A DNA stretch of 10,615 nucleotides from Tieghemiomyces parasiticus (GCA_027575765.1 JANBPT010001328.1:1-10615), one strand, 5' to 3'; shown: positions 1 through 8,131, numbered from the stretch's first letter. Made by a program: numbers and translations. Notes: a model not told the origin generated them from the letters alone.

Positions 1-111
1 GGTCACAAGAACTCCGTCATCTCGGTGTCCGTCAGCCCCCAGCGGGGCATGTTTGCCACCGGATCCGGTGACTGTCGTGCCAGAATATGGCGATACACCT
101 CCACCATGTAA
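1..111 (+). CDS. TUP1: TUP1-like WD40 transcriptional corepressor, C-terminal end (partial)
   Basis: Frame 1 is open from the left edge to a TAA at 109-111 and encodes the last 36 residues of a larger protein. It reads [13 protein letters not shown], a short loop, then [15 protein letters not shown], followed by a five-residue tail. This is the final WD40 blade: GH start, hydrophobic strands and the closing IW dipeptide. The combination GHKNSVISV with ATGSGD(C)(K/R)ARIW is the ending I know from fungal Tup1 and Tup11/Tup12 proteins. Tup1 pairs with Ssn6/Cyc8 in the nucleus and is recruited by DNA-binding repressors to silence many regulons. The propeller ends almost at the C-terminus, as in yeast Tup1. 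The N-terminal tetramerisation region and the other blades lie outside the window. Another WD40 protein is possible but the match to Tup1 is close. Confidence 0.88.
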   Translation, partial: GHKNSVISVSVSPQRGMFATGSGDCRARIWRYTSTM

Positions 112-125
112 TAGGCCGCTATTAC
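108..125 (+). repeat. Perfect hairpin overlapping the TUP1 stop codon
   Basis: GTAATAG at 108-114 and CTATTAC at 119-125 are perfect reverse complements separated by GCCG. The TAA stop (109-111) lies within the left arm. A transcript could fold a 7-bp stem with a 4-nt loop here. Its function is unknown and chance is possible. Confidence 0.5.
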
Positions 126-919
126 AGAGCCCGCAGGTCCCCCCCACCAGGTATTAATCATGCCATCCTTCCTCTCGTTTCTCCACCTCGTATTGACCTG
201 CCCCCTCCCTTTTCATCCATCGTACTCTCTGTGCTACTTTATCTCACATTTATTCCACCAACCTCTCCTTTACTTGTTTTTGTCCGCTAGCCCCGATTTT
301 CATGTAAAAGGTTTACACTTCTGACCCTGTTTCTGCCCAACGCCCTCTGGATTTTTCATATTCTGTCTTGTTCTTTACCCTTAGTTGTGACGGTGCATGC
401 GCACCGTTTTTTGCCGTTGTGATTATAAATACTGTTTTTCGCTGAATGGGCGCTGACGAGCCTGTAGCTTGCAGTTGGGGGTAACTGGCTAACATCCGGA
501 TGGGGCGGGGCGGGTGAGTTGTTCGATCGACCCTTTAAAGACCGTCCCAGACCTGACGTCTCCGTCCCGCCTGCTCGTCAGCTAAGATTAGCAGTGGGTG
601 ACGACGTCACCATCCGCCACTCAGGCCGTAAGGAGGGATGGAGGGGCTAACGCGGCGCCAGGCGAGGTGAGCGGTGACACAAACGGGGTCTTACGTCGAA
701 ACGCATGGCGGTTAACCGCAAGTCTACAAGGCACTTCTGCGTTTCCCTCACGTCCCTTTCATCCCCATCTCTACTGTGACCGCTTATGCTTCTACTCTAC
801 AACATTCTGATTGAACCCAATTGCCTTCTACCTGTTTTAAAATTCCCGTTCTAGACTTGTGTTCGGGAACCCCTCTATTCGCACCTGAATTCTGCCCCTA
901 CTGATATACAATCGCCGTT
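112..919. other. Intergenic region between TUP1-like and OCIA genes
   Basis: About 0.8 kb holding the TUP1 3' UTR and the promoter and leader of the next gene. Positions 150-300 are pyrimidine-rich on the + strand. No AATAAA was found close to the TUP1 stop. A TATAAAT lies at 424-430. Two TGACGT-type motifs lie at 554-560 and 604-609. The short open frames here lack family resemblance and coding character. Confidence 0.6.
554..611. promoter_or_regulatory. Pair of CRE-like (TGACGT) motifs
   Basis: TGACGTC occurs at 554-560. ACGTCA, the same core inverted, occurs at 604-609 inside the inverted repeat GGTGAC-GAC-GTCACC (597-611). TGACGT is the half-site core bound by ATF/CREB bZIP factors in fungi. 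The sites lie about 310-365 bp upstream of the OCIA gene start. Two cores within 55 bp suggest a regulatory element, but no binding evidence exists. Confidence 0.35.
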
Positions 920-2190
920 ATGCCGCCGAGGGACATGAGCCAAATTGACCCGAAGGCCATGCTATCGGAGGAAGACAAGCAAGTGCTCCGCGAAGCCTAT
1001 GACGAATTCCAGCGTAGCAGTAAGTCCCCACGGTAAATGGGCTCGTCGGATCACCGAACGGCCAGGCGGAAACGCCTCACGCGGCTCACCGTTTTTAGCG
1101 GTGAGGGCCGGGGCATATCCCCTCACTCCGCCACAGCCTAGCCTGGGCATGGGGCTAACACTATGATATTCTGGTAAATATGTCCCCCGACCTCCTCCCG
1201 GGCGTCGAATCTAGGTCTCTACCTCGGCCCCATCCTATCAGGGGCTGCCCTTGCCCGCGGGGCCCAGCTGAAGGCCCGCATGCCCAACATGATGTTCCGC
1301 GGCCTGGCCGGGTTCACCATCGGTAAGGGAATCGACTACGCGTACCGCATCCGCCAGGCCGAGCGCATCGTTAGTAATTCGCCCAACCGCGAGGCCATCA
1401 TGCGGTCTTTCCAGGCCTACCAGATGCAGCAGTCTCGCCATTCTGGGCCTCCTGGCCCTGGCCCTAACCATGGCCCGGGTGCGGGCTCGGGGCCGATGCC
1501 TGGCCGGCCGCCATGGGGACCGCCTATTGGAGGTCGGTCCAACTCGGCCCATGACAACCCACCGTCCTCTGATCCGTCAAGCGCGGAGTATGATACCACT
1601 TTGATGAGCGACGGCGATTTTGGGTCCCGCGGCGACGAGAGCGCACCTGGTAAGTGAGAAACGCGTGCTAGGCAACCAAAGATAGAAGTGCTCGGTACAT
1701 CCCAACACGGTCTACGGGCTAATGCATTGAAGGCTACATACAGCTGAAAATTAGGGAGGACGGGGGCTAACTAGACCTTCTCTATCGACTCGTTTTTTCT
1801 GTTACATCACGACCGTCAGGCTCTGTTGTGGCGAATGCTCCACAAGGACCTTCGCCCTGGGACCGCTTGCGTCGGCAGAATGCGCCCCCACAGACCAGCT
1901 GGGACCGTCTGCGCAGTAAGGCTGTCGATACGACGGAACATCCGATCACTCGTGGTCCGCTTGCCAGTTCCAGTGAGCGCGGCAACGATGGCATCGAACC
2001 CACCGATGGTGACCGCTACGGCACGAGCTCCGACGCACCGGGCAGCTCAGAATTCGGTACATCCCGCGGCGACAGCAATGGCGTGACCGAGTTTTACCCG
2101 GACGGCACGCCGCGGACCCGCGAGGCGGCCGAGGCCGTGTCCCAGTCTGGCAAGGTGCGCCGTAACCGGTACGGCGACCCCATCGACTAG
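920..2190 (+). CDS. OCIA-domain-containing protein (three exons)
   Basis: Exons 920-1019, 1215-1649 and 1820-2190 give 301 aa with both junctions in phase 1. Residues 15-85 form an OCIA domain. An acidic SEEDKQVLREAYDEF helix is followed by two hydrophobic segments (about 35-49 and 60-77) ending in FTIGKGIDYAYRIR, which matches the G-x(2)-GK-x-SY pattern of OCIAD1/2. Animal OCIAD proteins sit in mitochondrial and endosomal membranes and affect respiratory complexes, so a mitochondrial role is inferred only. Residues 107-140 are rich in Gly and Pro. Two copies of the WDRLR motif follow (192-196 and 206-210), then a polar disordered stretch. The tail VRRNRYGDPID resembles the conserved KYGD-like end of OCIA proteins. 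The ATG at 920 is the first in frame with the domain (G at -3). The first intron removes in-frame stops. Both introns have GTAAGT donors and CTAAC branch sites. Confidence 0.8.
1020..1214 (+). other. OCIA gene intron 1 with two adjacent hairpins
   Basis: The donor GTAAGT, branch CTAAC (1155-1159) and acceptor CTAG define a 195-nt intron. Inside it, AGGCG-GAAA-CGCCT (1064-1077) is a stem closed by a GNRA-type tetraloop. It is followed by CTCACCG (1085-1091) paired with CGGTGAG (1099-1105). I found no good snoRNA C/D or H/ACA box set, so a resident small RNA is unproven. Confidence 0.6.
1650..1819 (+). other. OCIA gene intron 2
   Basis: A 170-nt intron with donor GTAAGT, branch GGGCTAAC (A at 1770) and acceptor CGTCAG. 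It is phase 1 and joins SAPG to SVVANAPQG. The unspliced frame would hit TGA at 1655-1657. Confidence 0.75.
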
Positions 2191-2333
2191 CTGTGGAAAT
2201 CCTCAAAGATGTTAGGAAGTGTATGCTTAGCAACTTATCTATGAACGCCCAGCATGAGAACGGCTCTGGTCCCATCTGAGCGTCAACGTAAACCGTTGTA
2301 CCAACCTAACTCCCCAGTCAAGTCGGTTTTGAA

Positions 2334-2341
2334 TATATAAG
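2334..2341 (+). promoter_or_regulatory. TATA-like element
   Basis: TATATAAG matches a TATA-box consensus. It lies about 550 bp upstream of the EH-gene ATG, which is far unless the leader is long or holds an intron. It could equally be an A/T-rich 3'-end signal of the OCIA gene. Confidence 0.3.
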
Positions 2342-2351
2342 ACGTAGCTGG

Positions 2352-2407
2352 TTTTTTTTTTGATCACGGGGCCGCACGGCCCATGGCTACATAGTGTTAC
2401 TATGTAG
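2352..2407. repeat. T10 run followed by two inverted repeats
   Basis: Ten T at 2352-2361 precede GGGCC-GCAC-GGCCC (2369-2382). Then CTACATAG (2387-2394) pairs with CTATGTAG (2400-2407) across TGTTA, a perfect 8-bp stem. The cluster is about 180-220 nt after the OCIA stop and 480 nt before the next ATG. It could be a 3'-UTR structure or a promoter element. Confidence 0.5.
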
Positions 2408-2888
2408 ACATCCGTTGGCCCTTGGTAGGTATGAATAGAGAGTAGCTTTTGTCATTAGTGTGTGATACCTCACCCTCTCAGCTTGAAATTGCGGCGGACT
2501 CTATGTCGGAGAGCAGGGCTAAAGTCGGCTTTTGAGGCGATACTTCAACGCCAATTAAAATAGACGCTAAGAACAGCCACGGCCAGAACGATAAAGACTA
2601 AAGTAGGACTATTGGATTGCCTTGGGGCACATTGTCACTGAGCAAAGAGCTAAAACCATTCTGCCAAGTAACCTGGTCGCAACACAGTACCTAGGCCTAA
2701 TAATTCCCCAGCACATATGTACAACACCCAAAGTCCGTCATACAATCGTCCAGTTATACTCAGGGCCCAACCTTGGCAGTCCACCTCCCATGCCAATCTC
2801 GCATCTCCAACTTGTCACGTACCCCTGTTTCCGTAATTCATCCACACTTATACCACGCCTTGGCCCCATTTCTACTCGATTCTTCGAC

Positions 2889-4632
2889 ATGCCTCCGCTA
2901 AGTAACCCCGCCTCAACTTCTGAGAATGCCAAGCCGGCCGTCGGCACCAAGCCGGAATTACCCGCCAAGCCTGGGCTGCCCTCCAAACCCGGGGCTCTCA
3001 AGGGCAAGCCAGCACTGCCCACCAAACCCTTATTCCTGAATGCCTCTACCGCGGGCGACAAAATCCGCACCCCGCCGCTGCCCCCCAAACCTCAATTCGG
3101 CGCTACGGGTAAGCCAATCTCCCACTCGACGTCGGCCTCACCCGTTGTGGCGCCGCCCACACCAGCATCTCCGGCCAGCGTTGGCAGTTCGGGATATAGG
3201 GCTCCGGCCCCACCGCTCACAAAACCTGGGGCCCCGCCTCTCCCGTCGCGCGACCACCGGGCCTTACACCACGCCGCGGTTTCGGCCCCCGCCGTAGTAG
3301 CCCTGTCGGACACAAGTACCACCCGGGCTGACTCTCAGCCGCCCGCAGCCCCACTTTTGCCGCCAGCCTCGACAGATATCCCGCGCAGCCGTAATACGCG
3401 CTCCCTGATTGCCAAGTTCTCGGGTCAGAACACCGGCTCCGACGGCAACTCAGAGGACATCTTGACCCCGATCCTGGAAGCCCAGAGTAAGAAGTTCCCC
3501 AAATTCCAGGAGGCTGGCCCGCACGACCTGTCGCCCCACGTTCCCGACCGCGAGGTCCACCGGTTTCCCCGGGAGACCATCCCGCGTACCGTGCCTGCAT
3601 TCGAGGATGTCCCTTTACACTCCGCGGCCCCCGCCGCCCCCCCTAGCCGCACGGCGGCCGTTCCTGGCTCGGCCGCCTCGCGGGGTCCGTCCAGTCGATC
3701 GGTCGCTCCACCCGCTTTACCCACCCGCAAGCCCACCATTAATCGGAGCGCACCGCCCGCAGCGGCTGGGGATGGTCCGCCCCCGCTCCCATCACGATCC
3801 TCAACGCAGTCATCTACCGTGTCGGATCACGGCGAACCCACTGGCCGGGAATCGAATGGGGCCCTCCACCGCTCGGCTACCATGGGTGGCCAGACCACCT
3901 CCCGCTTCGCCACTGGGGTCGACTCCGACTATGAGCCCATTCATGCTGGCGGTTCGTCCCTGGTGCGCAGCACCACACTTAGCCCCAATAGTTCGACCGA
4001 GGTTGGCCGCCCGGCTTCCAGTCTGCGGCCGGCCATTACACGGTTGGCCCGCCGCCGCTACGAAGAACTGTTCCGCCAGTCCGATACCGACAAGGATCAG
4101 TTCCTAACCAGTAAGTACCGAACCGTGCCTTTAGTATGGCGTGGCTAGCGGGCACGATGGGGGAACTTGGAGTGCGACTCCGTTATGGATTACTTTTTTT
4201 TCCCCCTTTCCCCAACTCTGCAGGTCCCCAGAGCTAACCGGCCATACATATTTGCCTGCCGACCGCTTATACCGCTCAATTATTATATTGACAGAGGAAG
4301 AAGCTAAGCAGATATTTCTCAAGAGCCGCCTCGGACACGGGATTTTAGGTGACATTTGGTAAGTGGAATCGACTGGCACATCATTTAAGCTCACGATTTA
4401 TCTTTTGTTGGCGCCAGCAGCGCTGTTGTACTTTTTTTTTACTTTGGAACCATAACATAACCCAATCGTAACACCTTCATCGTGCCCCATATTCTTCAGG
4501 AACCTATGTGACCGGGATCGCCGGGGAAAACTTTCCATGCATGAATTTGTCATTGCCATGTACCTTATCGACCAGTGCCTTGCTGGCGAGCCCTTACCAG
4601 CAGTCCTACCCTTGGAGGTACTGCTCTCTTAA
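2889..4632 (+). CDS. Proline-rich protein with C-terminal EH domain, Irs4/Tax4-like (three exons)
   Basis: Exons 2889-4110, 4295-4358 and 4500-4632 give 472 aa. Residues 1-385 are low-complexity and rich in Pro, Ser and Ala, with repeated LPxKP and PPLPxR/K motifs that look like SH3 ligands. Residues 390-472 form an EH domain. Its first EF-hand loop runs D399-x-D401-x-D403-x-F-L-T to E410. Next come AKQIFLKSRLGHGILGDIW and a second loop, D433-x-D435-x-R-G-K-L to E444 (Arg where Asp is usual). The domain ends AMYLIDQCLAGEPLPAVLP. A long disordered N-terminus with one C-terminal EH domain is the layout of yeast Irs4/Tax4, which bind NPF motifs, including Inp51 in PI(4,5)P2 control. That role is inferred here. 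ATG 2889 has G at -3; an in-frame ATG at 2790 would add 33 residues. Splicing in phases 1 and 2 restores the EH domain exactly. Confidence 0.83.
4111..4294 (+). other. EH-gene intron 1
   Basis: A 184-nt phase-1 intron with donor GTAAGT, branch AGCTAAC (A at 4237) and acceptor TTGACAG. It splits codon K408 inside the first EF-hand loop. A pyrimidine tract (4191-4211) lies upstream of the branch site rather than between branch site and acceptor. Confidence 0.75.
4359..4499 (+). other. EH-gene intron 2
   Basis: A 141-nt phase-2 intron with donor GTAAGT and acceptor TTCTTCAG. A CGTAAC near 4468-4472 is the likely branch site, about 28 nt from the acceptor. It splits the Trp codon of GDIW and joins it to NLCDRD. 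Confidence 0.75.
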
Positions 4633-4830
4633 GCTGGCCTGTGGGACTCAAGTCTGTGTCTACCTTGTGGTGCCTATACCAGGGTCGATTCGGCACCATC
4701 ATAAACATAATATCATAGTAATTATTTAAAGTTGACTGGCGGACTGCTGTTTTAGGACTAGGTAAGTACCATAGATAACATCTACTTCCAATACTCGTCG
4801 GACACATATTTATAAACCCATCATGATAAA

Positions 4831-4836
4831 AATAAA
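4831..4836 (+). terminator. Candidate poly(A) signal of the EH gene
   Basis: AATAAA lies 199 nt after the EH stop. A second AATAAA is at 4918-4923. Fungal 3' ends tolerate variants, so which one is used is open. Confidence 0.35.
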
Positions 4837-5049
4837 TGTCGTGTAGAGAACCGTGGCGACATAAGGTTGGTCGAGGAAAACGAAGGCAGACAAAAAAAAA
4901 CAAAAGTTTGGACTGTAAATAAATGCGGAGAATCGAGAGAAATGGATAAAAAAGTATGTATGAAATGCTGGCAAGAGGGAAGCAAAAAAAGAGAATGTCG
5001 CAACACTCAATGAGTGGCAAAATGGGCTATGGGATAGGGCGACGGCTAT

Positions 5050-5068
5050 CTAGTGTCCTACCCACTAG
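5050..5068 (-). repeat. Perfect hairpin just after the mannosyltransferase stop
   Basis: CTAGTG (5050-5055) and CACTAG (5063-5068) are perfect reverse complements around a 7-nt loop. On the minus transcript the stem begins 8 nt after the stop codon (5077-5079). Function unknown. Confidence 0.45.
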
Positions 5069-5076
5069 AAAACAGG

Positions 5077-6231
5077 CTAGGCTTTGCTGGGCGGGAGCTG
5101 GACCCACTCCCGTGTGCAGCTGAAATCGTTGAGGTGAATTGACCGACCGGGGTCGCAGTGACACTTTTTTTGCAGTTCAGGGCTGGCCGGGCAGTTCTGG
5201 AAAGCGGTATGAGTATAGCCCACGTCCTCAAACCAATGGGTCTCCTCCTTGCGCAGGAACATGGAAACGGCGACCGAACGGATGGGCGCGTCGCCCCATC
5301 GCTCGTAAAAGATGCCACCGGCCTGGTCAACGTGCTGGAAGAACTTGTCGTAACGCTCGGACCGCAGGAAGGCCAGGTCCAGCACTTCGAAATTGGTCCA
5401 GAAGTGGCAGAGGTTGTATGAATTCCCACCGTCGCTGCTAATCCAATCCAAGGTGTTTTTCTCCTCGAGGTAGTGCGGATAGGTGGTCATAAAGTTCTGG
5501 GCGCTGCTCCACAGGCTCTTGACGGTGTCGAAGAACTCGTGCAGCGTGATGGTAAACCCGTACTTAATGGCGCGCTCGCGCATGTATACAAATGGGTCGT
5601 AATCAATGTCGCAAGTGTACTCGGCGTCGTATTCAATACGCCAATAGTAGTCTAGATCCTCCAGGAGCGGGTGCTTATGGAAGAAGCCGGCGTAGTAGCG
5701 TGACATTTGGCGGTAGCTGAGGCTATCGCTGTGGATCACGTCCTTAGACTTGAGGAAGGCCATGCCGTCGCGCATACGCTGGCGGTCAATATGATCGGGT
5801 AGGTCCCAGTGATCGCGCGGCACCAAACCGAACGACACGCGGCTGTTAGTGGCCCACGAGATGGTTTCTTTGAATTCCTCGGTGAAGGGCTCATCGTTGA
5901 GAAAGATGTACGGGTATCCCCGATGGCGGTTGAACCGGTCCTCGATTTGGCTGATGGCCACCCGCAGCGGATGCAGTTCCGAGTTACGGGTAAGCACTAC
6001 GAAAGCGGCCTTGGCGGGTAGGCGGGTGGCATTGTAGCCGGGCGGGGTTCGCACGTCGTTGAACTGGACCACGTCTTGCACGGTGCGGGCCAGGAGGTGT
6101 TTGGGCTTTGGGCGCATGTTGATGAAGCAGAGGTGGAAGATTAGGACCGTGGCGATGATACCGAGAAAGATTCGGTAGCGACGCACAAGGCCCCACGCGG
6201 AGTGACTGGAGCGGGCGGCAAAGGCGGCCAT
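5077..6231 (-). CDS. GT15 family alpha-1,2-mannosyltransferase (Kre2/Mnt1/Ktr-like)
   Basis: An intronless 384-aa protein. It is a type II Golgi membrane enzyme that would transfer mannose from GDP-mannose in alpha-1,2 linkage to O- or N-linked glycans. A short basic cytosolic tail precedes a signal anchor (about residues 19-39, IFLGIIATVLIFHLCF). The catalytic domain has the family's signature blocks: AAFVVLTRNSEL, GYPYIFLNDEPFTEEFK, YRQMSRYYAGFFHKHP, YYWRIEYDAEYTCDIDYDPF, YNLCHFWTNFEV (E282 aligns with the proposed Kre2 nucleophile) and FYERWGDAPIRSVA, plus the Cys-rich end CHCDPG...SC. One N-glycosylation site (NAT) is at residue 67. The ATG at 6231 has a strong context (GAAATGG) and is the first in frame; the six codons upstream back to 6249 begin with TTG. 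The stem region is short, giving a protein slightly smaller than yeast Ktr enzymes. The exact paralogue cannot be set. Confidence 0.93.
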   Translation of the reverse strand: MAAFAARSSHSAWGLVRRYRIFLGIIATVLIFHLCFINMRPKPKHLLARTVQDVVQFNDVRTPPGYNATRLPAKAAFVVLTRNSELHPLRVAISQIEDRFNRHRGYPYIFLNDEPFTEEFKETISWATNSRVSFGLVPRDHWDLPDHIDRQRMRDGMAFLKSKDVIHSDSLSYRQMSRYYAGFFHKHPLLEDLDYYWRIEYDAEYTCDIDYDPFVYMRERAIKYGFTITLHEFFDTVKSLWSSAQNFMTTYPHYLEEKNTLDWISSDGGNSYNLCHFWTNFEVLDLAFLRSERYDKFFQHVDQAGGIFYERWGDAPIRSVAVSMFLRKEETHWFEDVGYTHTAFQNCPASPELQKKCHCDPGRSIHLNDFSCTREWVQLPPSKA

Positions 6232-7678
6232 TTCGGTCTGAGCAGACAAAAAGGGGCGTCGAAAACGGATGGCCGAGAGACGGAGAAACGAAGGTGGTTA
6301 AAAGCACTAGGCAGAGAGTTGCGGAGGAGCCGTCTCTACAGCTGGATATAATAAGGAAAGAAGACGAAATGGGGCGACGGGCCTATGGAAACCAGATGGG
6401 CTTGCTAGGGAGATGAGGGGCAGCGTTCACTTGAGCTCATCTAGCATGACTGGGGGATGCAAGAAGAAGGGAGTCGCCAAAACCAGAGGCGTGGATGAGC
6501 ACGTACGCAGGGTTCTGAGTGATAGGTGCGTTCGGAAGGCCAAGAGGGAGGCAGGTAAACAGACAGGGTCGCCCAATCGGAGCCGCTTTGCTCTCAACGG
6601 CACGGTTGCACAAATAGTTAGGAAAAGTAGTAGACTGTCCGAATCTGGTACCCGGTGGTTGAAGGCAGAGGACGAGGAGGCGGAGAGTTGGGATCAGTGC
6701 CCAGATGGCGAATTTGGTCACCGCTATTGGGAGTGATGGGAATAACAGTAAAGTACGAAAAAGTAGGGTCGTTAACCTTCGCATAGACGTGTTGGTGGCT
6801 GATGGGTGGTTAAATTTGGGTGACGGAAAACCGATATAGGCTAGACGGAGCGGCGCCACGGCGTCTAGAGGGGAGATGGGGGAATATACGAATAGACACG
6901 CAGACTGTTGGTGAAGTCAGTGTGCCAAGGAGGTGAACAGTACATGCCATTGGGGGGGGGGGGTTGGACAGTGGGCTTACCGCCCATCGGTTGCTACACT
7001 ATGGCCAACGAGAGGGGCTGGGCCCGTCTAGCGAATCAATGCGCTTGGCCTGGGCGCTGGCCACGCCGTTAAGACGCCTCGTAAGGAGGCGGCAAAGTCG
7101 TTTTCTCTAGGTAGACAGGGCAAGAGGTACGTTGAACAGCTCGTGAAGGCGGTATGGGCTTAGTGGTGGACAGTGTAACTCCCCCCCCTCGCCGTCCATT
7201 CTATAGCCTAGCCATCATGCATGAAGTGCGTGGGGAGCTGACACAGCTAAAAAGGGCTCTCCACCTGAGGAGTAGGCTACTTGTGGCCATGTGCTTTGAC
7301 GAGCCGAGCAGCTCACTATAAACTGAGGGGCAAATGTGGACCGGTTCTACTTTGGGGGGCCAGGAACCTGGGATCCAGCACCCACCGGTCACTTTCCTAG
7401 AGAAAAGTTGGTTAGAGGTATATGCTTGCCAGAATCGGTCGGAAACACAGCCAATACTCGAGGCCTAAAGAGCCACCCGATCCCCTGCTAAATCCAATGG
7501 TAGCACCCCCCCTCGCAGTGAATTCCTTGGACTTTCTGGCAACGCATTCCGCCTGCTGTTCAGCAGTCTACATATTTTGCACAATACGATCCTCATCTCC
7601 GGCCCTCTAGCATTCTACCACACGTCGCACCAGTCGCGACCTTCTGCCTCACCCGTCTGCATCCCACAATAGGCCGGG
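6232..7678. other. Long divergent intergenic region without a convincing gene
   Basis: About 1.45 kb between the divergent starts of the mannosyltransferase and the mitochondrial-type protein. It should hold both promoters. It contains GATATAATAAG (6344-6354), a run of 12 G (6952-6963), a run of 8 C (7181-7188) and the hairpin CGCCTC-GTAAG-GAGGCG (7075-7091). Open frames near 6413-6859 on both strands show no recognisable family, no strong start context and no intron support. I found no tRNA pattern. Confidence 0.55.
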
Positions 7679-8131
7679 ATGACCACGCACCTTCGCCGCT
7701 GGATTCCTAAACGGACCGGCTCCCTGCGAACGACTTTCAGCCTAGGTCGCCGCTGCCTCCATGCTTCTCCCCGGCTATCCGAGGCAGCGCCGCCCCCACG
7801 GGACGACAGCTTGAAAGGGGCCGACATCTACAAGCCATGGTACCTACGCAACTTCGACAAGCCATCCTATAAGCTCTACCTGCGGCACTTTATTGTCTTG
7901 ACCCTGATCAGCTCCATGGCCATCAATACGTTGTGGGACCGTATGGCCATGGATGAACACACCGACGAGTACGAGACAGAGAAGGCTATCCTTGAGGCCC
8001 GGATCCTTGCTTGCCGGCGTCAGCTGGGCCAAATACCTGACGAGACGCCACCTGTAGCCGAAGATCCGGCTAGCCGATCCGAGGGCCCGACCGAGTTAGC
8101 CCAGCCTGCCCGGCCAGCGCAGTATTTCTAA
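7679..8131 (+). CDS. Small mitochondrial-type single-pass membrane protein, function unknown
   Basis: A single exon of 150 aa from ATG 7679 to TAA 8129-8131. Residues 1-32 are Arg-, Ser- and Leu-rich with no acidic residue (RRWIPKRTGSLRTTFSLGRR), typical of a mitochondrial presequence. A polar linker leads to YKPWYLRNFDKPSYKLYLRHF, then one membrane helix (about 70-86, FIVLTLISSMAINTLW). A charged segment, DEYETEKAILEARILACRR (about 96-114), has coiled-coil-like heptads, and the tail is Pro/Ala-rich. This presequence, one helix and short coiled coil layout is shared by small fungal inner-membrane assembly factors of the Ina17/Ina22/Coi1 sort. I cannot assign it to one of them. Codon use is GC-rich like the neighbouring genes, supporting real coding. 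Confidence 0.75.
   Translation: MTTHLRRWIPKRTGSLRTTFSLGRRCLHASPRLSEAAPPPRDDSLKGADIYKPWYLRNFDKPSYKLYLRHFIVLTLISSMAINTLWDRMAMDEHTDEYETEKAILEARILACRRQLGQIPDETPPVAEDPASRSEGPTELAQPARPAQYF

Larger units (their letters stand above)
2191..2888. other. Intergenic region between OCIA and EH-domain genes
   Basis: About 0.7 kb without a convincing gene. It contains TATATAAG (2334-2341), a run of ten T (2352-2361), a GC hairpin (2369-2382) and a perfect 8-bp hairpin (2387-2407). The frame of the next gene stays open upstream to about 2622, with one in-frame ATG at 2790. The encoded residues lack the Pro/Lys-rich character of the downstream protein, so I treat this as leader sequence. Confidence 0.55.
4633..5076. 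other. Convergent 3' intergenic region
   Basis: About 0.44 kb between the stops of the EH gene (+) and the mannosyltransferase (-). AATAAA at 4831-4836 and 4918-4923 are candidate poly(A) signals for the EH transcript, with an A9 run at 4892-4900. The right half is A-rich on the + strand, so it is T-rich for the minus transcript. I see no gene here. Confidence 0.55.

Noticed and set aside
516..535. Possible tRNA B box (GTTCGATCGAC)
   Set aside because: No A box at the right spacing and no cloverleaf stems around it.
1238..1552. Minus-strand frame over OCIA exon 2
   Set aside because: Antisense shadow of a supported exon; low-complexity Arg/Gly/Pro reading.
2622..2888. Upstream extension of the EH-gene frame
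   Set aside because: It begins with TTG rather than ATG, and its composition lacks the Pro/Lys/Ser-rich pattern that begins at 2889. ATG 2790 remains a weaker alternative.
3607..4107. 166-codon plus-strand frame within the EH gene
   Set aside because: A shadow of the GC-rich proline-rich exon; the other frame has family-level support through the EH domain.
6232..6249. Six extra codons before the mannosyltransferase ATG
   Set aside because: The frame begins with TTG and no upstream in-frame ATG exists before a stop; ATG 6231 has a strong context and directly precedes a normal signal anchor.
6437..6859. 140-codon minus-strand open frame (and the overlapping 6413-6736 plus-strand frame)
   Set aside because: No recognisable domain. 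The Leu/Pro/Ser-rich reading reflects pyrimidine-rich DNA, and neither strand shows splice or start support.
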